A stretch of 64,000 bases of DNA from Nitrosomonas sp. (lineage in GTDB: Bacteria > Pseudomonadota > Gammaproteobacteria > Burkholderiales > Nitrosomonadaceae), in the NCBI GenBank assembly GCA_019745325.1, contig JAIETK010000011.1, forward strand, positions 1-64,000. Reading direction: 5' to 3'. The notes under the pieces were generated by a model. It did not search any database. It was not told where the DNA came from and saw nothing but the letters and a program-made list of their open reading frames with translations. Below are positions 1 to 10,085 of the stretch, one piece after another; the first letter of the stretch is position 1, and each line of letters begins with the position of its first letter. The position numbers and the translations under genes were made by a program.

Positions 1-203
1 TCCCCTCTAATTTAGCTACGCCTCTCAGGCTAGTCGACCTTGGGGTCCAAAGTCAAGTCATTTGTCATAAAATTACCTTCCCATCTCAATGGATTCCTTA
101 CAGCCATAGTGATTTTGTCCTTCTTATACAATAACTAGCAATATCACTTCAACTAGAAAAATTATATAAACCTTAAAAATAATTAAAAAAGTCTCTGAAA
201 AAA
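1..203. other. Intergenic, nothing recognised
   Basis: AT-rich sequence downstream of the helicase-nuclease gene. I see no ORF, RNA or strong hairpin in it. Confidence 0.4.
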
Positions 204-3200
204 TTACTCCAAAAATTCCCACTCGCACCAACCGTTCACCAATGGAAAATAAATTCCCAGTTTTATTAACCGCGAATCCATCTGCTGCATGAGTTTTGCA
301 TAATTATGCATTTGATTTTGATAGCGTACTTTCTCACGATCAAGAAATCCTTGCAAATCGGATCCCTCATGGCTGCTGATTTTGTAATCGATAATCCAAC
401 GGATATTATTCGAATCGCAAAATGTACGATCAATCACCCAATTAGTAACCTTGTTGTTTAAAACCGATGTGATCTTAAACTCATTATGGGCGTATTGATG
501 TGATCCCAAGATCCAACGCCCACGATCATCCGTAATGACTCTTGTCAAACTCAGCATAATGCGTTCAACCGCAGCTTGTACTTGATCGTCATTACCACTC
601 ATCCCGCATGCTAACAAATTGTGTTTAAATTGATTTCGCAACCTCTCAATACGTTTAACAGGCCACATTGAGAGACCATCTTCCGCAATTTGTTGTAACC
701 AACGATGTACAACTGTCCCAACATGCCGCGCCATATCACTTACCCAATAGAAATCAATCGCATCATGAATTGGCATGTTCTCCTGCATCTTTTTCAATTT
801 GATAGACTCGGGAGCATCCGGTAAAACCCAGCCTGATTTCAATCGGATGATTTCTTGGTTGAATACTTTCCTAATTTCGTTGACGTAGCTGTCATTTGTC
901 GGATCATTCTCTCTTGAAACTGCATTCGCAACATTCGAAAAAACTGGCTCTACGACCGGCCAGAGCCTATCAAGCAGCGACCCCCTTTTTGGTCTTTTCA
1001 ATTCACTCCAGTCATTTCTTACTGTTGATAACTCAACATGACCCAGAAAACGCAAAAATTTCTTTGCACGGGTCGCAGCAACATACAATAGCCGATCCGA
1101 TTCCAGTTGCCCTTTATCCCAATCGAGCTTTTCCAACCAAGTATAGATCGGATCAATTTCCGTACCCGTCTTCCGGACAGGTGCCAACAATAAATCCGCA
1201 GTGGCAAAATTTTCGTATACAACCTGGCGAGGCTGTTCTATCCATTGCAACAGCTGTTTTTCCTTGTTGCGAGGCATGTAACCAAGTCCAGGTACAATAA
1301 CAGTGTCAAACTCAAGCCCCTTGGCTTTATGAATTGTCATAATTTGTAATGAGCTATCGGCAGTCAAGTCCGGAGCAGCATAAAGCGCATCAAGCCCGCT
1401 CTGAAATCGTGCTAAATCCAAAATGTTACCCGCCACTTCTTGATCTTCAAGATAATCCAGATAAATCGCCACATCATCCAAATGCTTCATGATGCCTTTC
1501 TCATCCTGAGTACCATGGCTGGCGCAACCAGGGCCACCTAAAGCGTTCCAAGCCGCTTCCACTGTTACACGCAGTGATTGGCGCCGGCGATGTATCACGC
1601 AGGGCTTTAGAATTTCGCGCAGGTTGCGAATTCGATTTCTTGCATCGTTAGAGATTTTTTTCCATTGTGTTTCGTCACTCATCGATTCCCACACACTCCG
1701 CTTGGTGACGGCAATTTGCGAAGAGTTATCTTGCTGGTCTATGGCCATCAGCGCGGTAATATCTTGCAACAACAAACCGCACCATGGCGCGCGCAGCAGC
1801 GCAAACCAAGCAAGCCGGTCAGCAGGATTGATTATTGCACGGGTCAGCGCCAGTAGATCTTGCACGACTGGCTTGGTGCGTAATATTTCGATATCGATCG
1901 CACGAAAACGCAAATCATTTTTTTGCAGTTGCTTCACGATTTCATGCAAGTGACTTCGGTTCCGCACTAAAATTGCAATCGAGTCCGTTGGATAATCGTG
2001 CCGGCTGGATTTAATAATTTCAATGACCTTAGCAGCTTCGGCGGCAGGATCACCTGTAAACTCGGGATATATTTTTACAGCATCACCGTTTAGCATTGGA
2101 TGCGTCGCAACGGAAGGTGAAAATGTTATCGCACCGGATACACTATCCTCTTCATCTGGCATGATCTGTGAGAATGTTTTATTCACCCAATCGATAATTC
2201 CTTGCTGGGACCGGAAATTCGCACTGAGTGTTATTGGCTGAAGCTTTCGATTATTAATCCCAAAGTTACGAGCCCGTAAAAACAAACCCACTTCCGCTTC
2301 GCGAAAACGATAGATTGATTGCATCGGATCTCCCACTACAAACAAGCTGCGATCATCCGCATCTTCCCAACCAGTCACAAGTTTCTCGATCAATTCAAAT
2401 TGACTGATGGAAGTATCTTGAAATTCATCGATTAATAAGTGCTTGATCTGGTAATCCAGCGCCAATGCTAAATCTGTCGGTGCCTGCGAGCTGCCAAGCG
2501 CCGATATTGCGCGTTGCGCGACTTCCGAAAAATCCACGCAACCGCTTTCTTGGAAAATAACTTGTAGTTGCGCCACTGCATAAGGTAGTAACCGCATAAT
2601 CGTTCCAAGAATTTCCCATTGCTGTTCGGAATAATTGGGCGGCGGAAGCTGACGCATTGTCTGTAATCCTTGCCGGAAGCCCTGCTCCTGAATCAATTTA
2701 GCAATCAGCGATTCGAACCGATCCTTCCAGGATTTTGCTGTGTCTTTTTCGATTTTGGTTTCCCCCGAAGGAAAACCTTCTTTGCTTGAAATTCTTTTTC
2801 GCCAGGCGTTCTCTTTGGTTAACAACAACTCTGCAATCCCTTGCCACTGCTCGATAGTCGCCATTGACAATGCCTCAAGCTCTGCACAGCAAGTGATAAT
2901 CGACTTGTTGTCCTCCGCGAGAAGGTTTACAGCCGCATACCGCAGTAACTGCAACAACTCACTTTGCAGAGCTTCGGGCAATAACTGAAAAGTCTTCTGC
3001 TGAGCGTTACGGCGGGAATTCTGCAGCGAACATTCCAATTCCTTTCGAGTTCTTGCATGCAGATGGCGCAACCAGTGATCGCGCCGCGCCAGCATATCGG
3101 CCAGCAATGTTTCTATTCGCGCAAGATCATTGTCCAGATGCTCGAGTAGCCGCTCAACATCATTTGCAATCGCTACGTCTTGCTCCATCAATCTCAACGT

Positions 3201-3677
3201 CGCACGAGCGGCTTCCGAATAAAAACGAGCCGCATTCTCAATCGTTTCAGGTTGCGCACCGAATTTCGACAGAACCGGCATTTGCCGGGTCAAGCTGGCG
3301 CACAGGGAATCTATGGTCTGTATTCTTAATCGTTCCGGGTTTTCCGCAATTTGCCAACCGGCGTGACGATCTCGCTGCAAAACCATTTCTGCTAATTCCC
3401 GATTTAATTTTCCATTCGGTGATTCGTCTTGTTCTGTCGGCTGATCAATCTGTAAAGCCGCCAGAACACGGGCACGCATTTCCGCGGCAGCTTTTCGCGT
3501 AAATGTGATCGCCACAATCTCCTCGGGCGCATCAACGCAAGCGAGCAACCTCAGATACCGCTGTATCAGAATCGAGGTTTTTCCAGATCCCGCAGGCGCT
3601 TGCACGATAAATGATCGAGAAGGATCCAAAGCGAGGATGCGCTCGCCAGCATCCGGAACGAAACGAGTTACCGGCAT
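204..3677 (-). CDS. addA: AddA-like UvrD-family helicase/nuclease
   Basis: This is the ATP-dependent helicase plus nuclease subunit of an AddAB/RecBCD-type double-strand-break resection complex, acting in the cytoplasm. I start it at the ATG at 3677 (1157 aa), which has GAGGAGG just upstream and lies one base after the addB stop; an in-frame extension further upstream would overlap addB. Superfamily-1 motifs appear in order: Walker A APAGSGKT (residues 27-34), Ia AITFTRKAAAEM, Walker B LIDEFQDTS, III VVGDPMQSIYRF, V TIHKAKGLEFD and VI LYVAATRAKKFL. The C-terminal RecB-like nuclease motif WIIDYKIS follows. The nearly zero spacing argues for translational coupling with addB. Assignment as AddA rather than RecB rests on the partner gene. 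Confidence 0.9.
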   Translation of the reverse strand: MPVTRFVPDAGERILALDPSRSFIVQAPAGSGKTSILIQRYLRLLACVDAPEEIVAITFTRKAAAEMRARVLAALQIDQPTEQDESPNGKLNRELAEMVLQRDRHAGWQIAENPERLRIQTIDSLCASLTRQMPVLSKFGAQPETIENAARFYSEAARATLRLMEQDVAIANDVERLLEHLDNDLARIETLLADMLARRDHWLRHLHARTRKELECSLQNSRRNAQQKTFQLLPEALQSELLQLLRYAAVNLLAEDNKSIITCCAELEALSMATIEQWQGIAELLLTKENAWRKRISSKEGFPSGETKIEKDTAKSWKDRFESLIAKLIQEQGFRQGLQTMRQLPPPNYSEQQWEILGTIMRLLPYAVAQLQVIFQESGCVDFSEVAQRAISALGSSQAPTDLALALDYQIKHLLIDEFQDTSISQFELIEKLVTGWEDADDRSLFVVGDPMQSIYRFREAEVGLFLRARNFGINNRKLQPITLSANFRSQQGIIDWVNKTFSQIMPDEEDSVSGAITFSPSVATHPMLNGDAVKIYPEFTGDPAAEAAKVIEIIKSSRHDYPTDSIAILVRNRSHLHEIVKQLQKNDLRFRAIDIEILRTKPVVQDLLALTRAIINPADRLAWFALLRAPWCGLLLQDITALMAIDQQDNSSQIAVTKRSVWESMSDETQWKKISNDARNRIRNLREILKPCVIHRRRQSLRVTVEAAWNALGGPGCASHGTQDEKGIMKHLDDVAIYLDYLEDQEVAGNILDLARFQSGLDALYAAPDLTADSSLQIMTIHKAKGLEFDTVIVPGLGYMPRNKEKQLLQWIEQPRQVVYENFATADLLLAPVRKTGTEIDPIYTWLEKLDWDKGQLESDRLLYVAATRAKKFLRFLGHVELSTVRNDWSELKRPKRGSLLDRLWPVVEPVFSNVANAVSRENDPTNDSYVNEIRKVFNQEIIRLKSGWVLPDAPESIKLKKMQENMPIHDAIDFYWVSDMARHVGTVVHRWLQQIAEDGLSMWPVKRIERLRNQFKHNLLACGMSGNDDQVQAAVERIMLSLTRVITDDRGRWILGSHQYAHNEFKITSVLNNKVTNWVIDRTFCDSNNIRWIIDYKISSHEGSDLQGFLDREKVRYQNQMHNYAKLMQQMDSRLIKLGIYFPLVNGWCEWEFLE

Positions 3678-3678
3678 T

Positions 3679-6435
3679 TTATTGTCCCTCCTCATCCGGA
3701 GAGTCATTGACGCGCTCATAAATCCTGCAAAACATATGCAGATCGCAAAATTCACAGGTTGCTGGAAATTTCTTAGGATCCACGCTCGCCTCACCGCTAC
3801 AAAACCCAACGGCGAGATTTGTCAGATTCTGTCGAAATGCGGTAATGATTTCCTGCCAGCTATTAAAAGACTTGCAACCGGTTAATTGAGAATAATCTTT
3901 TATCCCTGGCAACAGACCCGAGCTGTCCGTTAGCCCAACAAACCCTATTTCGCCGGATTTCACGATTCCAAACGCAATCCCCGCAACCCCCAGTTCCGGA
4001 TCGGGCATCGTCATATAAAGCGGCAACTGCGGTTCATCCGGCCGTTCTCCGAGTACCGATTGAATGGATTGTTTACTGGTTTTATAGTCGATAATGACAT
4101 GCCGCCCATCCGCCAATTCATCCACCCGATCGAGCCGCATGCTGAGTCTCAGGTTATCCAATTGGATATAGCACTTTTCTTCAATTGCAATCACGGTGAA
4201 GCAATCACGATTTTTCTCGGCATCCAGCCATTCACGTATCAATCGGATCAGACGCCGTTGTTCGACTTGCAGGAAACGATCCGGCAACAATGCAGGACGA
4301 GCTTTCCGCAATACCGAAATCGCGCTGCCAACGATTTCCGCAATTAACTTTTGAAGATCATCTTCACTGATTTGATCTAATGCCGTTTTGGTATTCAGTC
4401 TACGCCACACATCAGCCAGTGTTTGATGAACCAACGCTCCTCTTTCCCTCGCGTCCAAACCGGTATGCGGTTCGTCGAAGCTTTCAATATCCAATCGATG
4501 CCTTGCCCACGCACGAAATGGACAAGCAGCATAGTCCTTGATGATAGATGTGCCTCCTGGAATGCCTTGCTGTGCAATTTCTTCTGGAAGCGGGAGTGCT
4601 TGATTATCTTTAATCCGCTGCATCTCACACGATTGAACAATCAAATCGCGATGCGACAACCACTTTGGGATTACAGGATCTTCAGCAGGTATCGATTGAA
4701 TCAGACCGCTGGGCGCCAAAATCTGCTGATCATGTCCATCCCGATACTTGGGTGAACTTACGATCACTTCTTCAGCATTCGAAAACCAGCCTTGCATTAA
4801 TCGCCGGCAAAAAGCGGATGATTCTTGAATTGATCCGAACGTCAACTTTGCTTTGCGCTGTAACTCAAGCGGTAAAAACGGATTAGGACGGGCACGAAGC
4901 GGCCACTGGTCATCCGAGAGGCCCAGTATCCACAGGTAGTCAAATGACATCCCCGCGGCCTCCAGCACTCCTAAAATCTGTATCGGTGCTTCCGGTGACT
5001 CAGGCTGAAAAACGGTATCATCCGCCATCCATTTCAAACGGCTGATTGCCTCGTGAAAAGTAATTCTTGAAGTAATATGATCGAGTGCAGCAAAGTCAGC
5101 AAGCAGCGACTGCCATTTTTCAACGGTCTGATATTCATCGGAATTCAAATTACGCTCACCCGGAAAACCAGAAAGTTGCAATATTTCTGTGATAGTCCTG
5201 ACAAAATCCGTATGACTTCCGCCGCTTGGCAATTTTGTCAGGCGGTAAGCATCAATTTCTGTCAAGAATGACAATAAAATAGGACAACTTTTGTGGCCAT
5301 TCACGCGCTTCACAAGCATTAGCAGTTGCGGCAGTGAAATCATTGGCCCGGCAGAACGCCGGATCGCGGCATCGAGTAATGCACGCTGTCCCATTTCGGT
5401 TTCAGCGCCTCTTAGAAACGGCGATCGCAACCAATGACTCACCTGATGAAATTCTACTTCTCGATCAGCAAGCGCTAAAGTAACGAATGCAGTATCAATG
5501 ACTGGATAGCTTGAAAATGCTAAACCCAGCGAAACATTAAACGGTGCAACCGGTCGATCCGAACCTGGCAAAGCTGATCTGACATCCGGCTGCAGCACCG
5601 CATAAAAAGTCCGGATTAACGCATTACGATAATTCGCGAATGCTGGCACCACGATCCCAACACAAACTTCAGCATCGGTCTTGTCAATTTTCGATCGCGC
5701 CCACACAGCTGCATGATAAATCTCGTCAATACTATCCAAGTATTCTACCCGCCGGACGTTTTCCGGCAGTACCTGCTTCTGGATTGAAGAACCGGTTATC
5801 GTTATCTCGCAACCTAAAGCCCGCAGTTTTTCGAAAAATTCATTTTGTTGCGGTGTAATCGCATCAAAACCATGGCAAATCAATGAAGCACATTTCTTTA
5901 TTTCAAGAGCTTCATAGCATTCCGCAATGAGATCGCAAAGGCGCGCCTGATCAGTAAACCCTTGAAGTGCGGTGATATTCTGGTATGACTCAACCCAGTC
6001 CAGAAACGCTCTGCCATCTTCATTAGGTAAGTAGCGACCTAATTGTGAGATCAATTGCCAAGCATGCGCGAGCTGCCAGGCTTCTCGCGCCAATTGCGCT
6101 GTTTGTGAAATCCTCAGTAATGCATTTCCGACTTCGGATTGTTGAATAACCGATTCCCACAATGCTTGCTCTTGAGCATCCGACAACAGCAAAGGCAATG
6201 ACGAGAAACTTGCAGAATAAAGCGTATCGCAATAGATGCGATTGATAAAATTAGTAAATGACAGGATGTCGGCAGAGTGCCAGGCTGCCTCCTCCTGATC
6301 GATTCGATGCTGATCAAACTTTCCTTTAAGCGCCAACGCAAGTCTTTGGTTGGGCGTAACAACCGTCCCGCCGGCAAGTAAGTGCTTAAATACTTCTTCT
6401 AGGGAAATTTGCGGATATTGCGAAGGGCCAAACAT
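3679..6435 (-). CDS. addB: AddB-like PD-(D/E)XK nuclease subunit
   Basis: The protein is 918 aa and forms the second subunit of the AddAB-type complex with the next gene. The N-terminal two thirds looks like an inactivated helicase fold (VTPNQRLALALKGKF near residue 25). The C-terminal nuclease domain has HQTLADVW, VIIDYKTS (catalytic D and K) and the cysteine pattern of the AddB 4Fe-4S nuclease: one Cys in YAACPFRAW and three in CEFCDLHMFC close to the C-terminus. Established work on AddB shows four cysteines in this arrangement clamp an iron-sulfur cluster. The ATG at 6435 lies 32 bp after the ferredoxin stop, so the three genes may be cotranscribed. Confidence 0.88.
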   Translation of the reverse strand: MFGPSQYPQISLEEVFKHLLAGGTVVTPNQRLALALKGKFDQHRIDQEEAAWHSADILSFTNFINRIYCDTLYSASFSSLPLLLSDAQEQALWESVIQQSEVGNALLRISQTAQLAREAWQLAHAWQLISQLGRYLPNEDGRAFLDWVESYQNITALQGFTDQARLCDLIAECYEALEIKKCASLICHGFDAITPQQNEFFEKLRALGCEITITGSSIQKQVLPENVRRVEYLDSIDEIYHAAVWARSKIDKTDAEVCVGIVVPAFANYRNALIRTFYAVLQPDVRSALPGSDRPVAPFNVSLGLAFSSYPVIDTAFVTLALADREVEFHQVSHWLRSPFLRGAETEMGQRALLDAAIRRSAGPMISLPQLLMLVKRVNGHKSCPILLSFLTEIDAYRLTKLPSGGSHTDFVRTITEILQLSGFPGERNLNSDEYQTVEKWQSLLADFAALDHITSRITFHEAISRLKWMADDTVFQPESPEAPIQILGVLEAAGMSFDYLWILGLSDDQWPLRARPNPFLPLELQRKAKLTFGSIQESSAFCRRLMQGWFSNAEEVIVSSPKYRDGHDQQILAPSGLIQSIPAEDPVIPKWLSHRDLIVQSCEMQRIKDNQALPLPEEIAQQGIPGGTSIIKDYAACPFRAWARHRLDIESFDEPHTGLDARERGALVHQTLADVWRRLNTKTALDQISEDDLQKLIAEIVGSAISVLRKARPALLPDRFLQVEQRRLIRLIREWLDAEKNRDCFTVIAIEEKCYIQLDNLRLSMRLDRVDELADGRHVIIDYKTSKQSIQSVLGERPDEPQLPLYMTMPDPELGVAGIAFGIVKSGEIGFVGLTDSSGLLPGIKDYSQLTGCKSFNSWQEIITAFRQNLTNLAVGFCSGEASVDPKKFPATCEFCDLHMFCRIYERVNDSPDEEGQ

Positions 6436-6467
6436 GCGGCAGTTGAAATACTAACCGCTATCGCAGC

Positions 6468-6791
6468 TTAACGTTTCAGTTGATCCAGCTTGTCCTTGAC
6501 GCTCGCCCACTGATCAGCATCTGGCAAGGGTTCTTTTTTCTCAATGATCGGTCGCCATTTCTTAGATAAATCAGCATTCAATTCGATAAAATGAGTCTGC
6601 TCATCGGGTACATCATCCTCAGCGTAAATGGCTTCCACCGGACATTCAGCAACACATAATGTGCAATCGATGCACTCATCAGGGTCGATCACCAAAAAAT
6701 TTGGACCCTCACGAAAACAATCAACCGGACATACATCCACGCAATCTGTGTACTTACATTTAATACAATTTTCAGTTACTACATAAGCCAT
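6468..6791 (-). CDS. fdxA: Seven-iron ferredoxin FdxA
   Basis: This 107-aa small soluble electron carrier has one 3Fe-4S and one 4Fe-4S cluster. Cysteines fall at 9, 17 and 50 (3Fe-4S set) and at 21, 40, 43 and 46 (4Fe-4S set), with extra Cys at 12 and 25. This is the Azotobacter ferredoxin I pattern shifted by one residue. The C-terminal tail of about 50 residues is typical of the FdxA subgroup. AAGGAAG precedes the ATG. It is the first gene of a possible fdxA-addB-addA unit; a functional link to the iron-sulfur AddB is only conjecture. Confidence 0.93.
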   Translation of the reverse strand: MAYVVTENCIKCKYTDCVDVCPVDCFREGPNFLVIDPDECIDCTLCVAECPVEAIYAEDDVPDEQTHFIELNADLSKKWRPIIEKKEPLPDADQWASVKDKLDQLKR

Positions 6792-6988
6792 GACAACTCT
6801 TCCTTGCTTGTCTCTTGAATAGAATTTTGCATTTTAACAGAATTCTATTAACTAACACCATCACTCAGAACCCTCTCACTCATTCCGTATCACGCATAAC
6901 TTTGACTTGATCTCAACTCTGCCTTTGCCAAACCGGATAGGCAGATTACTGCGTATTCCATCGATACAGATTTATTTGTATAAAAAGT

Positions 6989-7018
6989 TTGATGCATCTT
7001 GATTATCATCAGTAGAAT
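6989..7018 (+). promoter_or_regulatory. Candidate sigma-70 promoter for the cyclophilin gene
   Basis: TTGATG (6989-6994) and TAGAAT (7013-7018) are separated by 18 bp, in the divergent region before the cyclophilin gene. This is a by-eye match only. Confidence 0.35.
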
Positions 7019-7050
7019 GTTTTAATCAACAATTAAATCTGTGGATCACC

Positions 7051-7977
7051 ATGAACATTCAACAAAAATATAAACTCCCGCTGGTTGTTTCTCTACTGCT
7101 CTTACCTCCATTTTCCCATGCCAATCCAGTGGCCTGCTTTAATACCAACGCTGGACAGTTCTGTATAGAACTATTTGAATCACATACACCTATAACCACC
7201 GCAAACTTTCTTAACTACATCAACAATGATGCATACACAAACGGAATTTTTCACCGCAGTGTCCCTGGTTTTGTGATTCAAGGCGGCGGTTATAAAATCA
7301 CTGACAGCGCTAGCGGAAAAATTCTCTCGGCTGTAAACACCTTTCCACCGGTTACAAATGAATTTAAGATTTCCAATACGCGTGGAACCGTCGCCATGGC
7401 TAAAATCGGGGGCAACCCGAATAGCGCAACCAGTCAGTGGTTTGTCAACCTCGCAGACAATTCCGGTCCTCCGAGCCAATTAGACACACAAAATGGTGGC
7501 TTCACTGTATTTGGAAGAATTATCTTTGATGGCATGAATACCATCGACGCGATCGAAGACCTCCCGGTTTCGAACATCAACCTCGGCAGCAGCCGCTCGC
7601 CCGCACCTATTATCGGTTCGGACGGTTCTGCCATTACCGTCGAAAATCTCGTAACTATCAATCAGGTGACTGTGACATCTGTCGTTGGCATATTCAGTCA
7701 AGACGTTTTAAGTTTTGCTGTTGATATCGGAACCGGCAGCACATTAGAAGTTAACCTTCGGCTAGTCGAATCGAGTCCATCACTTATCTTTGAACTTGAT
7801 CCAGCGAGTGTCGGCACACTCACAAATAGACCATCGAATATCGCAACTTTCTCCAGCTCTAACGGGCTGCTGCAAATCCCATCCGTGATGATTAGCGCAA
7901 CGACTATCGTTAACAATATCACTATGCAACTTATTGATAATGAGACCTATAGATTCCAATTGATCAGCTATGATTGA
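7051..7977 (+). CDS. Secreted cyclophilin-type peptidyl-prolyl isomerase
   Basis: The 308-aa protein has a Sec signal peptide (h-region LPLVVSLLLLPPFSHA, predicted cleavage after Ala24) and would act in the periplasm or outside the cell. The cyclophilin fold spans roughly residues 27-185, with FHRSVPGFVIQGGG (catalytic Arg), SATSQWFVNLADN and FTVFGRIIFDGM. About 110 residues of beta-rich, Ser/Thr-rich sequence of unknown role follow, so it is longer than a single-domain PpiA. It stands alone between divergent and distant neighbours. Confidence 0.88.
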   Translation: MNIQQKYKLPLVVSLLLLPPFSHANPVACFNTNAGQFCIELFESHTPITTANFLNYINNDAYTNGIFHRSVPGFVIQGGGYKITDSASGKILSAVNTFPPVTNEFKISNTRGTVAMAKIGGNPNSATSQWFVNLADNSGPPSQLDTQNGGFTVFGRIIFDGMNTIDAIEDLPVSNINLGSSRSPAPIIGSDGSAITVENLVTINQVTVTSVVGIFSQDVLSFAVDIGTGSTLEVNLRLVESSPSLIFELDPASVGTLTNRPSNIATFSSSNGLLQIPSVMISATTIVNNITMQLIDNETYRFQLISYD

Positions 7978-8687
7978 TAATAAATACTGATACTTATATT
8001 GTCATTCTAATTAATGCGTCGTTCGTAATTAATCACATCTTCATAAAAAATATTTACTTAAGTAGAGAATTTGAAGTATATTTATTATTAATAATAATAA
8101 GTCTCATTTATGCATAACTAGAAATCAGAACAAGCTAAATTAGATAACTTCATAGAATTTTCTGAAGAATCCGGATGTACCTGCCTGTTTAATGCATCAG
8201 CTAATAAACAGTAATCTCCAAAGACGTTTTGGCATTTTTTGTCAATATGCAACAGAGAATGTCATTCTTTTTTTGATAAAAAGCAATAATCCATGGTTAT
8301 TTCCGGTTTTATCCCGAAAGTTTTAGATTAGTATTTCTCAATGCTTGCTTGTCCCATTCATTATGCAAATTTATTAACTTTATGGAGATTGATAGCCTAA
8401 TTTAAAAATTTCAATTTTGTTGCTCACTTCCAAAGCATAAACAGAGCGACATTTCCTCACCATCAAGATGCGGCATGAAACATAGGGATTTCTCTATGAA
8501 GGAAATTACAAGTTTCATACAGCACTGATCCTGACCAAAAGGGCAATAGCCTCAAGACAATAGGGTTGCTTGATAAGCCGCACCAGCTTACGTTGAGTCG
8601 TAATCGTGTTGCAACTTGAGTCAATTATTTTGACTAAAAAAGGCATCAATGCAAGATCTGTTCTAGTAACCAGAAGGAGAAATCGAA
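7978..8687. other. 710-bp AT-rich intergenic region
   Basis: No ORF on either strand is convincing. It must hold the promoter of the secreted protein at 8688. There is a short hairpin (CATAG/CTATG) near 8480-8500. I looked for a c-di-GMP aptamer like the one before the paralog at 14397 and did not find its GGGACGCAAAG core. Confidence 0.4.
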
Positions 8688-9989
8688 ATGCACATCGATA
8701 ACCAAGTACTACAATTAATTCAGCCTCGAAACGATCGAACTTCACGATCAAATCAGTACATACGGTTCATTACAATGGCAATTATTGCCATCATGACTTT
8801 AACTGCCACTCAAGCTCAAGCAGCCAAAATATTATTCAGATCGAATTTCAGTTCGGGAGTTTCAATCAGTGCACCCGATGATTTCTATGGCCATGGCGCG
8901 TGGCAGCAGATTACCGGTTTTGATCGGGATACCGGCTATAGCTGGCCAATTAAGGCATTAGGCGCTTATTTCTCAGGTTTGCAGCTTATTACAAGTGATC
9001 CAGCTGAGCCTTCAACCATCGAAAATTACATTACTAATACGATTAGGACTGTTACCGGACCGTTTGGGCCGATTAATGAACTTTTCCAAAATGTAAAATT
9101 AAAAGGTGATGTAGGTGAGGCAACTTCTCAATCGCCATTTGTGATCACTAGACCCTCGACCATTGGCGATGTTAAGAATTTATATTTTTCCTATTGGTTT
9201 CGATATCCTGCCGACTTAGCTTCGAAGTTGGATAGTGCTGTCACAAACGGCAATTGGCGCATGCAATCCAGTTTCAAAACCGGTGGTTACAAAGGCAATG
9301 CAGCTTCAGGCGACTATCGGATCACAATAAACATCGCGAAAAGAGATGATGGCAAGCTCATTTGGCTTACTAAAGGGGATAGCGACGCAAACGGTCCCGT
9401 CCCTATCGATACCTATTGGCGTGAAATAAACGATGCTGTCCCCGTCCCCGTTGGCACGTGGTTTAAATTTGAAGTTTACTGGAATCGCTCAAGCGGCAGC
9501 GACGGGCGCTTCTGGGCCGCCGTCAACGGTCAAGAAATTGTCGATTATCACGGTCCAAATATGGGTATTTATAATCTACCAATTACACGAATCATAGCAC
9601 ATAGTGCATATAGCGGCGGCTATGGACCCGTCGAATCGCATATCACAGGGTTTGAAATATGGGATGGATTTCCATGCGGCACAGGTGTTTCATGCTTCAA
9701 CTTTGACAAAACAGCACCTACTACACCGACTTCATTAACCGGAAGGCTCTCGAAATTCTCAAGCTTCGGATCGGTAGCATTAGCCTGGTTGCCTTCGACA
9801 GATAATGTCGCCGTAGCGAACTATATCATTTATAGAAACGGTACAAGAATCGGGGTCAGCATAACGCCTAATTTTATTGATACGATTTCTGGAAGCCCCA
9901 GGGGAGCGCTCTATAGCTATACAGTCCGTGCTCTTGATGCGACCGGAAACTTTACTCCCATGAGTTCAGCAATTCCAATCGTCTATTAA
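8688..9989 (+). CDS. Secreted lectin/polysaccharide-lyase-like protein with FN3 domain (paralog A)
   Basis: The product is 433 aa. An unusually long N-region of about 28 residues precedes a signal peptide (h-region AIIAIMTLTATQAQA), so mature protein starts near AKILF. The middle, about 50-340, looks like a concanavalin-type jelly roll as in bacterial polysaccharide lyases and glucanases (WFKFEVYWNRSSG, DGRFWAAVNGQEIVDY, HITGFEIWDGFPCG). The C-terminal ~90 residues form a fibronectin type III-like module (TAPTTPTSL, ALAWLPSTDNVAVANY, YSYTVRALDATGNF). AGAAGGAG precedes the ATG. It matches the protein at 14397 closely along its whole length. Function is inferred as exopolysaccharide binding or cleavage; the catalytic residues are not clear to me. 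Confidence 0.7.
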   Translation: MHIDNQVLQLIQPRNDRTSRSNQYIRFITMAIIAIMTLTATQAQAAKILFRSNFSSGVSISAPDDFYGHGAWQQITGFDRDTGYSWPIKALGAYFSGLQLITSDPAEPSTIENYITNTIRTVTGPFGPINELFQNVKLKGDVGEATSQSPFVITRPSTIGDVKNLYFSYWFRYPADLASKLDSAVTNGNWRMQSSFKTGGYKGNAASGDYRITINIAKRDDGKLIWLTKGDSDANGPVPIDTYWREINDAVPVPVGTWFKFEVYWNRSSGSDGRFWAAVNGQEIVDYHGPNMGIYNLPITRIIAHSAYSGGYGPVESHITGFEIWDGFPCGTGVSCFNFDKTAPTTPTSLTGRLSKFSSFGSVALAWLPSTDNVAVANYIIYRNGTRIGVSITPNFIDTISGSPRGALYSYTVRALDATGNFTPMSSAIPIVY

Positions 9990-10085
9990 GATTCTAATAC
10001 CATCATAAGAACTTAGGAGCTTAGCCGAAAGTGACGAAGGCAGCGATCAAAGCTTTTGCTCTGGAGCAGCATGCGTTTGGTCAGG

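Noticed and set aside
8440-8687. Possible second c-di-GMP aptamer before paralog A
   Set aside because: AAAAGGGCAA occurs near 8538 but the GNRA-capped P2 and the GGGACGCAAAG core are absent.
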